This document shows positions 1-5,978 of a DNA stretch of 6,723 bases, one piece after another. The stretch is from Bacteriovoracaceae bacterium UBA2428 (GTDB taxonomy: Bacteria > Bdellovibrionota > UBA2428). Position numbers and translations under genes: made by a program. The notes below the pieces were generated by a model, which saw nothing but the letters and a program-made list of their open reading frames with translations, did no database searches and was not told where the DNA came from. The stretch covers positions 2,350 through 9,072 of the forward strand of contig DDRA01000173.1 of the NCBI GenBank assembly GCA_002343545.1, written 5' to 3'. Position 1 is the stretch's first letter, and each line of letters starts with the position of its first letter.

Positions 1-1473
1 GCCAAAGCCTGGCCTTCGGACCTGCGCGACGAGCTCCACGCCTTCGCCGACGCCGCGGACCTGTCGCGCGGCCTCGTGGAACGCGTCATCTCGGCGCCGG
101 ACCTCGGCAACGCGATCGGCGCGACGGTCCGCGACATCGTCATGGACCGCCTCGGCTTCGGCTGCACCTCGGGTCTGCTCCACCGCTCCGACCTCGGGCG
201 AACCTGGGTCGGGCGAAACCTCGATTTTCCGGCCGTCGGCGTCTGGGACAAGCATCCCGCCCTTCTTTTGATCAAGTCGCCACCCGGCAGCGGCGAGCTC
301 GACATCGTGAGCTTTGCCACGGAAGGCCTCTACAACGCCGGGATCTCGGCCGTGAACTCGGCGGGCGTCGCCCTCTTCGTCCACCAGAACTTCCTTCCGG
401 TGGGAGCCGAGCGCGGCGTGCCACTCTATTTCGTGAGTGAGCTCGTCCTGCGGAAAGCGCGCGGCCTTGAAGAAGCCATCGAGATCCTGAACCAACATCG
501 CCCCGGCCCCGCTTGGACCTTCGTGCTCGCGGACTACAAGAACGGCCAGCTCGCGACGGTCGAAGCCTCGGCCAAAGGCTTTCACGTGCGCCGCAGCGGG
601 CGTCGTCTCGCGCAGGCCAACCACCTGCTCGACCCCACCTTGGAGGGACGCGACGCCATGGACCGGGGCCGCCGGACGGACTCCTTGCGCCGGATGGCGA
701 CGATGGACGCGGGCCTCCGCCGCCTCGAATCTTCGGCCGACGCGGGCCAGGTTTCGGACGGCTTGGCCGGCCTCCTCGCGCAGCAGTACGCGGCGGGCGC
801 CGGATCGATCTACCTCGATATTCTGAAGCCGAACACGATCCAATCCGTGGTCGTCGACGCGGGACTCGGCTTCCGCGAAGCGCGCGCCCTCTGGTCGGTC
901 GACCGCGCGCCGACGGCGAGCGGCCGCTACGTCGCGCTCGATCTCGACCGTCTCTTCGCGCTTTCGCGGGGCGAAGCCTTCGCCTACGAGAAGCGTGATC
1001 CCACCGCGACCCCGAGTTCCGTGCGTCAACAACAGATGGCCTGGGGACGTTGCTACGAAGCCGTCTCGCAGGGCGGGCAAAAGTGGCAGGACGCCAAAGC
1101 GTGCCCCTACTCCGCCGGCGCGCTCGTCGGTTACTCGCTCCGCGCCCTGCGGGCCTTCGAAGGCCAAGATTGGTCGCGCGTGGAGTCCATCGCGGACGAA
1201 GCCGCGCGCACTTTCCGCGCGGCCGCGAGCGCCCACGTCGTCGAGAGCCTTTCGACGCTCGCCGACCTGGCGCGGGTCCGCGCCGCCGAAACCCAGCGGC
1301 TCTCGCTGCGCCCCCTCCAAGCGGCCCTGCGCCAACGTCTCGAGCAGCCGTTCCAGAACCCGCAGAACGCGAAGATCCTCAAAAACCTCGTGACGCCGCT
1401 CGCGCCTTTCTGGTCCAAGCACCTGCGCTTGCGGCTGGACTTCTTCTCGGGCGACCTCGTGATCGCGTTCTAA
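1..1473 (+). CDS. C45-type Ntn hydrolase / penicillin acyltransferase-like protein (5' end missing)
   Basis: The frame is open from base 1, so the gene starts upstream; the GTG at 76 is not needed as a start. Residues below are numbered from that GTG. The central part matches the acyl-CoA:6-aminopenicillanate acyltransferase (peptidase C45) fold. A Gly-Cys-Thr-Ser motif has Cys30 as the expected nucleophile, freed by self-cleavage after Gly29. GRNLDF follows at 46-51, ATEGLYNAGISAVNSAG at 81-97, and an Asn-His pair at 182-183 that usually helps form the active site. Family members are amidases or acyltransferases that cut or form amide bonds on N-acyl compounds; the substrate here cannot be read. 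After the Ntn core, from about residue 280, comes a C-terminal extension of roughly 180 residues that is helical and rich in Ala, Arg and Leu and that I do not recognise. No signal peptide can be judged because the N-terminus is missing. It converges on the lipoprotein gene. Family call firm, function open. Confidence 0.85.
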   Translation, partial: AKAWPSDLRDELHAFADAADLSRGLVERVISAPDLGNAIGATVRDIVMDRLGFGCTSGLLHRSDLGRTWVGRNLDFPAVGVWDKHPALLLIKSPPGSGELDIVSFATEGLYNAGISAVNSAGVALFVHQNFLPVGAERGVPLYFVSELVLRKARGLEEAIEILNQHRPGPAWTFVLADYKNGQLATVEASAKGFHVRRSGRRLAQANHLLDPTLEGRDAMDRGRRTDSLRRMATMDAGLRRLESSADAGQVSDGLAGLLAQQYAAGAGSIYLDILKPNTIQSVVVDAGLGFREARALWSVDRAPTASGRYVALDLDRLFALSRGEAFAYEKRDPTATPSSVRQQQMAWGRCYEAVSQGGQKWQDAKACPYSAGALVGYSLRALRAFEGQDWSRVESIADEAARTFRAAASAHVVESLSTLADLARVRAAETQRLSLRPLQAALRQRLEQPFQNPQNAKILKNLVTPLAPFWSKHLRLRLDFFSGDLVIAF

Positions 1474-1478
1474 GACGC

Positions 1479-1502
1479 AAAGCTTCGGTCAGGGAAAGCT
1501 TT
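1479..1502. terminator. Possible shared terminator hairpin between convergent genes (weak)
   Basis: A 7-bp perfect inverted repeat (AAAGCTT at 1479-1485, AAGCTTT at 1496-1502) with a 10-base loop lies where the two converging genes meet, just after the TAA at 1471-1473 and over the last codons of the lipoprotein gene. Its right arm is part of a 12-bp palindrome (GGAAAGCTTTCC, 1493-1504). The stem is AT-rich and no T-tract follows on either strand, so a terminator role is only suggested by position. Confidence 0.2.
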
Positions 1503-2844
1503 CCGCGCGGATCGAAAGCTCGCGGATGACGAAGCGGAGGTTCCCGCTCGAGTAGTTCGAACAAACGACGTTGATGTAGGGTTGGAAGAAACTCGCGCGA
1601 AAGCGCACGTCGGCCGAAGCCGCATAGTCTCCCGAGTTGTTGTCGTAGACCAGACTCGCGTAGGCGCCCAAATCGGTGCCGTACATCGCCGAGGGCGTGT
1701 CGACCGCCACGACTTTGCAGTTTGCCGAACTCGTCACGGGAGTCGTGATCGGCTCGAGACGGATGAGCCCCAACGCCGTGCCCGGCGTGGGCGCCCCGAG
1801 GTTCAGCGTCATCACGACGGTCCCGCCCGTCGTCGCGTTCGCACTCAGGCCGGGCGGGACGATGAGATTGGCGCCCGTGGCGAGATTGCGGTCCATGGCG
1901 AGGTTCCAGTCGCTGAGCACGGCACCCGCGCTGGCGAGGCTAGCGGGGATCGACGGCGTGATCGAAGCGATGCGCTCGGTGACGCGCGTGAAGGGCCACG
2001 CCGCGTTGGGATCGAGGGCCGCCGGCGTGAGACTGCCCGGCGCGACGACGAAGTTCACCGTCGTCGACACCGTCTGCCCGCGGGCATCTTCGATGACGAG
2101 GTTGTAGACGGCGCCCAAAGCGACGCTGATCGCCTCGCCCGCGGCGACGGTCAGCGCGTTCGCGCTCTTCGCGACGATCGACAGCGGCTTCGCGTCGCCG
2201 CCCGCCGAAACGAGGCGGGCCTTGACCGCGCCGAGCAGATTCGCGCCGTTCACGACGAGCGTCTTGCCGTCGCCCATCGACACGGAAGCGAGCGAGATCG
2301 ACGCGCCCGTGCACGCGTAGTCGACGCCCACGACGCCGCCTTGCGACTGCGGATCGAGCTGCACCGTTTGCGTTCCGGCCTGCACGTTGGCGACTTGGGT
2401 CGCGATGAGCTTGGCCGGCACGGAGCCTTCGACGCCCTTGAGCGTGGCGACGAAGCGACCAGGCGCGAGCGCCCGCGCCGCGAAGGCTCCCGAACAATCT
2501 CCGTTACGCGGAAAGCCGATCAGGTCGAAGCGGGCGCGACCGACGGGGATCTCGAGCGCGACTTCGTCGCCGACCTTGTAGAGTCCCTTGACGAGGCCAA
2601 GGTCGGGCGAGCCGACCGCGCAGCTTTCGCCCGACGGGGCGACGGGCTTGAGCGCCCCCGCTTCTCCCGTCACGTTCAAGGCGTAGCAGTAATCGTCCGG
2701 CAGGCGCTGGGGCGACACGAGACCGGAACGGCTCTCCGGGGATTTCACCTTCACGACGACGCGAACGGGTTCGAGATTCCGCGGCGCCTCGCCACAAGCC
2801 CCCAAAGACGCGCTCGCCGCGAGCCAAGTGATTTTCGCTTTCAT
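1489..2844 (-). CDS. Secreted beta-rich lipoprotein with a TIG-like domain
   Basis: This encodes 451 residues from the ATG at 2842-2844. An in-frame start seven codons upstream is less likely, because a strong Shine-Dalgarno sits six bases before this ATG and the signal peptide then begins properly with Met-Lys-Ala-Lys. The signal is short: a charged start, hydrophobic residues about 5-14, then the lipobox Leu-Gly-Ala-Cys with Cys17 as the lipid-bearing residue. Gly rather than Asp follows the Cys, so transport to the outer membrane is expected if Lol rules apply. The mature part is rich in Val, Ala, Ser and Thr and predicted mostly beta strand. Residues about 182-267 resemble an IPT/TIG immunoglobulin-like fold (VNGANL at 198-203, a later NLVIEDARGQ stretch). 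Six further cysteines (53, 75, 117, 178, 376, 428) could form up to three disulfides. No catalytic motif is visible. I do not recognise a named family; a surface adhesive or structural role is only a guess. Confidence 0.85.
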   Translation of the reverse strand: MKAKITWLAASASLGACGEAPRNLEPVRVVVKVKSPESRSGLVSPQRLPDDYCYALNVTGEAGALKPVAPSGESCAVGSPDLGLVKGLYKVGDEVALEIPVGRARFDLIGFPRNGDCSGAFAARALAPGRFVATLKGVEGSVPAKLIATQVANVQAGTQTVQLDPQSQGGVVGVDYACTGASISLASVSMGDGKTLVVNGANLLGAVKARLVSAGGDAKPLSIVAKSANALTVAAGEAISVALGAVYNLVIEDARGQTVSTTVNFVVAPGSLTPAALDPNAAWPFTRVTERIASITPSIPASLASAGAVLSDWNLAMDRNLATGANLIVPPGLSANATTGGTVVMTLNLGAPTPGTALGLIRLEPITTPVTSSANCKVVAVDTPSAMYGTDLGAYASLVYDNNSGDYAASADVRFRASFFQPYINVVCSNYSSGNLRFVIRELSIRAESFP

Positions 2845-2850
2845 GGAATC

Positions 2851-2855
2851 CCTCC
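2851..2855 (-). promoter_or_regulatory. Shine-Dalgarno deciding the lipoprotein start
   Basis: On the minus strand GGAGG lies six bases upstream of the ATG at 2842-2844, within GGGGAGGGATTCC. It supports this start over the in-frame ATG at 2863-2865, which would place extra charged residues ahead of the signal peptide. Confidence 0.7.
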
Positions 2856-2864
2856 CCGCTCCCA

Positions 2865-2907
2865 TCGTAGACGAAAAGGGCTACGAGACCCGTTCCAGGA
2901 CCGTCAA
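2865..2907 (-). promoter_or_regulatory. Possible lipoprotein promoter with an inverted repeat in the leader
   Basis: In the 115-base gap between the divergent lipoprotein and membrane-protein genes, the minus strand has TTGACG (2902-2907), five of six matches to a sigma-70 -35 box. The best -10 at 18 bases spacing is the poor TAGCCC (2878-2883). Beside it is a 6-bp inverted repeat, TCGTAG/CTACGA (2865-2870 and 2881-2886), with a 10-base loop. This could be an operator or leader hairpin, or chance. Confidence 0.2.
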
Positions 2908-2959
2908 AGTGCCGCCGCCGCGCGCTTCAGCCGGAGGGCACGCGCGCCGAAGAGAAGGC

Positions 2960-3148
2960 ATGGACGAATTCGCCTTTTCGCTCGTGCTCGTCGGGGCCGG
3001 CACCCTGACCCTGATCCTGGACCGCGGCCTCGCGCGCCTCTCGAGCCCCGAATCGGAGGATTTCCGGGCCCGCTTCGGCCGCCACCGACCCGTGGCGTGG
3101 GCCATGATCGCCTTCGGCGCGATCAGCCTTCTGGTCTCGCCCTTCTAG
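2960..3148 (+). CDS. Small two-helix membrane protein, function unknown
   Basis: This encodes 62 residues. I chose the ATG at 2960, which has a purine-rich GAAGAG at 2949-2954 ahead of it. An open frame runs upstream to 2828, but that part is Arg/Pro-rich and lies over the divergent promoter region. Two hydrophobic segments are visible: residues about 4-20 (FSLVLVGAGTLTLIL) and about 45-60 (VAWAMIAFGAISLLVS). A charged loop of roughly 25 residues with Arg, Glu and Asp separates them. This predicts a helical hairpin in the inner membrane. I recognise no family. The DUF1653 gene begins 25 bases after its stop on the same strand, so the two may share a transcript. It is short, but the clean hydrophobic pattern argues that it is translated. 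Confidence 0.6.
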   Translation: MDEFAFSLVLVGAGTLTLILDRGLARLSSPESEDFRARFGRHRPVAWAMIAFGAISLLVSPF

Positions 3149-3173
3149 GAATTCTCGGCTACTTTCCGCGGCC

Positions 3174-3413
3174 ATGGGATCGAACGAGCTGCAGATCAAC
3201 GGTTACTACCGCCATTACAAAGACAAACTTTACCGCGTGACCGGCGTGGCCCGTCACAGCGAAACGCTGGAAGAGCTCGTCGTCTACGAAGCGCTCTACC
3301 ACAACGATCTCGGCCGCCTTTGGGTCCGCCCAAAGGCCATGTTCCTCGAGAACGTGACGATCGACGGCGTCGAACGCCCGCGCTTCGAATTCATCGGCTT
3401 CGATACCCCCTAA
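3174..3413 (+). CDS. DUF1653 domain protein
   Basis: The 79 residues are essentially one DUF1653 domain (Pfam PF07866). The family's hallmarks appear in order: YYRHYKDKLYRVTGVARHSE at about 11-30, ELVVYEALY at about 34-42, LWVRPKAMFLENV at about 49-61, and PRFEFIG near the end. Family members are small, usually 60-80 residues, widespread in bacteria, and have no agreed biochemical role. The length is normal and the gene looks intact. The start at 3174 is the first ATG in frame; its Shine-Dalgarno is weak, which would fit coupling to the small membrane-protein gene ending 25 bases upstream. The transposase remnant lies just beyond its 3' end in the opposite direction and has not damaged it. 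Confidence 0.9.
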   Translation: MGSNELQINGYYRHYKDKLYRVTGVARHSETLEELVVYEALYHNDLGRLWVRPKAMFLENVTIDGVERPRFEFIGFDTP

Positions 3414-3431
3414 AGGCGCCCGCTCTGACCG

Positions 3432-3461
3432 ATCCTCAAGGGGCTTGCGTTTCTTGAGGAT
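3432..3461 (+). terminator. Hairpin just after the DUF1653 gene, possible terminator
   Basis: ATCCTCAAG (3432-3440) and CTTGAGGAT (3453-3461) form a perfect 9-bp stem with a 12-base loop, beginning 18 bases after the DUF1653 stop. A G-T pair can extend it. No T-tract follows, so it is not a classic intrinsic terminator. Part of it also reads as the end of the transposase remnant on the other strand, so it could equally be a leftover of the element. Confidence 0.35.
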
Positions 3462-3714
3462 TGCCGCGAGGCAACGGAGTTTGGCATCGATACGGTCTTG
3501 GAGATCGAAGGGGTTAAGATGCGACACGCTCTTTGGAAAGCAGTTTGGCCCGAGGGACGAAGAAGTTCATAAGTAGGCGTACTTCGTTGCGGTAGAGGTC
3601 GTTAACGAGCGAGAGGGCTTCGGGGGCGTCGATGCGTTCATAGCCGAGGAGTTTTCGGACGGGGGTGAAGTTTTTTTGCTCGATGTGGGCTTGATCGTTT
3701 TTCTTTGTAGGCAC
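3438..3714 (-). pseudogene. C-terminal remnant of a DDE/integrase-type transposase
   Basis: Read on the minus strand, 3514-3714 gives 66 residues beginning around KKNDQAHIEQKNFTPVRKLL, then a YRNEVRLLMNFF stretch and KLLSKERVAS. This is the typical end of the catalytic region of rve-type (DDE) transposases often labelled 'integrase catalytic region'; in intact copies the Glu of HIEQKN is the final catalytic residue. A stop follows at once. In a different frame, from about 3521 down to 3438, comes LNPFDLQDRIDAKL, which matches the far C-terminus of the same family. The stretch normally between these (a basic, Arg/Tyr-rich linker of some tens of residues) is missing, so an internal deletion also broke the frame. 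The N-terminal DNA-binding domain and the first two catalytic acids are absent: upstream of 3714 the frame meets a TGA within a few codons and no family match continues. It cannot make an active transposase. The GTG at 3712-3714 is not a real start. Confidence 0.75.
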
Positions 3715-3994
3715 GTTCTTCCATCACCGCATCACCACCGGGATCTCAGAGGCCTTCAGTAACGTGATCAGAGCCCTTAAAAAAAACGAGCCTACGGCTA
3801 CAGAAACATGGACTACTTCCGACTCAAAATCATGCAGGTCTGCGGACCCCTCAACTCCCGATTCATCCCTCTACAGGATTACAAACACATAATTCGTGAT
3901 ACCGACCCAAATCTGACGAAGCTTTGCGCAGAGTCGGACCAAAAACGGCATGTTCCCATTAGGGGGCGAGGCGATCGCTCGAAATCTTAGCCGC

Positions 3995-4107
3995 TTAGCT
4001 CTTTGGGAACGGGCAAAACCCTTGCAATGCAAAGAGTTGGATCTCGTTTGTGCCGACACTCCTCCGTGGGGTTTGACCGCGAACCCGCAGGCTTTCATGC
4101 AAACGAG
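3995..4107 (+). other. Two nested stem-loops in the presumed operon leader
   Basis: First element: CTCTTTG (3999-4005) pairs with CAAAGAG (4030-4036) and encloses GGG/CCC (4011-4013 and 4019-4021) with a CAAAA loop. Second element: CTCGTTTG (4043-4050) pairs with CAAACGAG (4100-4107) and encloses GCC/GGC (4052-4054 and 4090-4092) and GGGTT/AACCC (4069-4073 and 4082-4086). The second ends 31 bases before the ATG at 4139. It could be a structured leader controlling the operon, or the folded end of a mobile element. A 7- or 8-bp pairing in about 400 bases can occur by chance, so this stays tentative. I recognise no known riboswitch, and it does not fold as a tRNA. Confidence 0.3.
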
Positions 4108-4124
4108 CAGTTAGGAACTCCTAC

Positions 4125-4130
4125 AAGGGA
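4125..4130 (+). promoter_or_regulatory. Shine-Dalgarno for the first operon gene
   Basis: AAGGGA lies eight bases before the ATG at 4139-4141 and fixes this start. A short inverted repeat, TAGGA/TCCTA (4112-4116 and 4119-4123), ends just before it and could partly mask the site in RNA. Confidence 0.6.
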
Positions 4131-4138
4131 AGTGACTT

Positions 4139-4945
4139 ATGGCGATAGCAAAGAAAACCTACACCCGGACGGTTAGAGTCTCCCGTCTCTCGCAGCAAGA
4201 TCGCCAAGAGATGTTCGAGGTCTTCGCCAGCTACTACGACAACGCTTTTCTCGAGACCTTCGAGCGAGATTTGGCTGAGAAGGAAGTGGTCTTTCTGATT
4301 CGCTGCGCAGTTTCGCGTAAAGTCGTGGGCTTCAGCACCCTCAAACGTTACCAAGTCGAGCTTGAGGGCGAGAAAGCGCCCGTGTTCTTCAGCGGCGACA
4401 CCATCGTGCACAAAGACTACTGGGGCAAAAACGGCCTAGGCCTTGCGTTCGGGCGCTACCTTTTGCGCGAGAAGTTGAAGCATCCCCTGCGTCCTGTTTA
4501 CTGGAACCTCATTTCGAAGGGCTACAAAACTTACCTCCTGCTCACAAATAACTTTGGTACGTTCTACCCCCGTTACGACCAACCTACGCCTCCGCGCATG
4601 CAGGCGCTCATCGATGCCTGCGGGCGGACGCTCTATCCGGAGAACTACAATCCGGCCAGTGGAGTGATCGAGTTTGCCTCGAAGCCCGGATCGGTCAAGG
4701 ATCGCCTCAAGGGTTCTGTTGCGTGCATCGAGGAAGAGCATCTGAAGAACCCGAAGATTGCCTTCTTCCAGCAACGCAATCCACGATGGGAAAGCGGCGA
4801 CGAGCTCGTGTGTCTCGGTGAATTCACGTTGCGAATGTTCCTGAGCGTGCTGCTTAAGAAAGCCCGCAAAAACCTTAAAGGCAAGAAACTGCCGCACGCC
4901 GAGGGCGTCGTTCGCGATCTGCCTCGCTTGCAGTTCTTGAAGTAG
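4139..4945 (+). CDS. GNAT-like acyltransferase-type protein, first gene of the operon
   Basis: This encodes 268 residues with a well-placed ribosome site. The N-terminal two thirds read like a GNAT fold. A helical region at about 18-47 (DRQEMFEVFASYYDNAF) is followed by strands around 50-56 and 62-68 (KVVGFSTL). Then comes GDTIVHKDYWGKNGLGLAFG at 86-105, which resembles GNAT motif A, where a strand leads into the Gly-rich turn that binds the acyl-CoA pyrophosphate. The stretch VYWNLISKGYKTYLLLTNNF at 120-139 is striking and probably marks a distinct subfamily. The C-terminal part (about 190-268) is basic and ends in a Lys-rich helix region with no recognised motif. No signal peptide or membrane segment is visible. 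The Gly-rich turn is not a perfect match to the classic Q/R-x-x-G-x-G/A, so true acyltransferase activity is inference. It lies 10 bases from the Rieske gene, so it likely works in the same pathway, perhaps acylating an amine or hydroxyl. The exact family is not recognised. Confidence 0.65.
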   Translation: MAIAKKTYTRTVRVSRLSQQDRQEMFEVFASYYDNAFLETFERDLAEKEVVFLIRCAVSRKVVGFSTLKRYQVELEGEKAPVFFSGDTIVHKDYWGKNGLGLAFGRYLLREKLKHPLRPVYWNLISKGYKTYLLLTNNFGTFYPRYDQPTPPRMQALIDACGRTLYPENYNPASGVIEFASKPGSVKDRLKGSVACIEEEHLKNPKIAFFQQRNPRWESGDELVCLGEFTLRMFLSVLLKKARKNLKGKKLPHAEGVVRDLPRLQFLK

Positions 4946-4955
4946 GCGGCTCTCG

Positions 4956-5978
4956 ATGGAATCGCTCACAGCTCATTCCAAGATCTGGTTTCTGGTCGCA
5001 TCCGCCAAGGATCTTCCGGCGGGCGCTCGCCGGCCAGTTCGGGTTGCGGGAAAACGCTTGGTCGTTTTTCGTGCCGAGACGGGTGAAGTCTCGGCCCTCG
5101 ATGACCGCTGCCCGCACCGCGGGGTTTCGCTCTCGGGTGGACAGGTAACGGGCAATACCTTGGTGTGTCCTTATCATGGCCTGCGCTTCGACGGGCAGGG
5201 CGAATGCAAGAAAATGCCTTGTTCGGTAACTCCGGGCGAAGAAAGCTCCTACAAAAAGATTCGCGCCTACGCCGCGATCGAGGCCGACGCCTCGATTTGG
5301 GTAAATCTCAGCGATTCGCCACAGCCATTTTGCTCGGCATGGCCCCAGCTCGACGCCTCTTATCGACATTTCGAGCAGGTGAACCTCGTGCGCGCTCGAG
5401 TTCCCGAAATTTTGGAGAACTTCGTTGATTGCGGACACACCGGCTTCGTGCACGCAGGACTCTTTCGCGGTGAACCGAATCGCGAAGTCGACGTGACCGT
5501 ACGCAGACAGAACTGGGACGTTTGGATTGAGACGCTTGGCGAAAAAGACACGAGTGGCATCATGATGAAGATGCTGAATCCAGATAAAGAGCCGATGGTG
5601 CACGTCGACCGCTTCCTGCCCCCCTTTGCGATTCGTGTGGATTACCGCGCGGGCAACTATCATATGGTCTCGACTTCGATCTGCTTGCCGCACGAAGAAT
5701 TTCTGACGACGATTTTTACGCGCATCTACTTGAATGCGGGTGTGGTCACGCTGCCGTACCTAAAAATCGTCGAACATATGACCCATAAAATTCTGCAGCA
5801 AGACAAGGTCATTCTTGAGGATCAAGCTAGCAACCTCAAAGAAGATCCCACGTTTAAGAGCCAGTTCCTGAAGACAGATCGTCCTGTCACCACGGTACTG
5901 AAGGCCTATAAGGATTTTCTTGAGAGCAAAGACGGGCCGAGCGACGTGCTCACGCATGCCTTTCGCATGAAAATATGA
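4956..5978 (+). CDS. Rieske non-haem iron oxygenase (dicamba/vanillate demethylase type)
   Basis: The 340-residue length is typical of single-component-alpha Rieske monooxygenases such as dicamba O-demethylase and vanillate demethylase VanA. The N-terminal Rieske domain binds [2Fe-2S] through Cys52-Pro-His54 and Cys71-Pro-Tyr-His74, spaced as CxH-x16-CxxH. The catalytic domain has the mononuclear iron motif Asn155-x2-Asp158-x2-His161-x4-His166 in NFVDCGHTGFVH; Asp158 is the bridging acid. Asp289 in ILEDQ is the likely third iron ligand. All key residues are present, so it should be active, using O2 and electrons from a ferredoxin/reductase that is not encoded in this window. Reactions in the family include O- and N-demethylation, hydroxylation and amine oxidation (as in PrnD); the substrate cannot be read. 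The start is supported by family-like KIWFLVAS at 9-16. It begins 10 bases after the GNAT-like gene and its TGA overlaps the next ATG, indicating translational coupling. It is cytoplasmic; no signal sequence is visible. Confidence 0.93.
   Translation: MESLTAHSKIWFLVASAKDLPAGARRPVRVAGKRLVVFRAETGEVSALDDRCPHRGVSLSGGQVTGNTLVCPYHGLRFDGQGECKKMPCSVTPGEESSYKKIRAYAAIEADASIWVNLSDSPQPFCSAWPQLDASYRHFEQVNLVRARVPEILENFVDCGHTGFVHAGLFRGEPNREVDVTVRRQNWDVWIETLGEKDTSGIMMKMLNPDKEPMVHVDRFLPPFAIRVDYRAGNYHMVSTSICLPHEEFLTTIFTRIYLNAGVVTLPYLKIVEHMTHKILQQDKVILEDQASNLKEDPTFKSQFLKTDRPVTTVLKAYKDFLESKDGPSDVLTHAFRMKI

Larger units (their letters stand above)
3715..4138. other. Gene-poor, lower-GC junction segment
   Basis: I see no convincing gene in these 424 bases. 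Open frames exist (3808-3990 and 3950-4114 on plus, 3871-4098 on minus) but none has a good ribosome site or recognisable protein sequence, and they overlap each other. Base composition is clearly lower in GC than in 1-3413, with A-runs such as the one at about 3778-3786. The segment lies between the transposase scar and the metabolic operon and probably includes element debris plus the leader of the operon. No promoter is convincing: TTGACC at 4073-4078 lacks a good -10 partner. The right part holds the stem-loops listed separately. Confidence 0.6.

Noticed and set aside
1582..3240. 552-codon open frame on the plus strand
   Set aside because: It is extremely rich in Arg, His and Asp, lies opposite the well-supported lipoprotein, and crosses the promoter region and two other genes. 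This is a typical antisense shadow in GC-rich DNA.
3159..3527. 122-codon minus-strand frame taken as one gene
   Set aside because: Only its first roughly 30 residues resemble anything (the transposase C-terminus). The remainder is antisense to the DUF1653 gene, so it is part of the pseudogene and not a separate gene.
3808..3990. 60-codon plus-strand frame
   Set aside because: It has no ribosome site, an Arg/Lys-rich tail and no recognisable motif, and it overlaps another open frame.
4022..4032. Short palindrome TTGCA-A-TGCAA as an operator
   Set aside because: The 5-bp arms are too short to separate from chance and no second copy or promoter is nearby.
4066..4088. tRNA T-arm-like stem (GGGTT/AACCC)
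   Set aside because: The loop is eight bases and lacks the TTCRA pattern, and no acceptor, D or anticodon arms are found nearby.
3871..4098. 75-codon minus-strand frame
   Set aside because: It shows no family resemblance and no good start signal, and overlaps the inverted repeats that generate open frames on both strands.
4043..4116. Integron attC-like site (GTTAGGA near 4110, CTCGTTTG/CAAACGAG arms)
   Set aside because: The 3' end does not fit GTTRRRY at the last base and no matching RYYYAAC core was found at the 5' side.
4875..5693. 272-codon minus-strand frame
   Set aside because: It is antisense to the Rieske oxygenase, whose metal ligands are all present on the plus strand.
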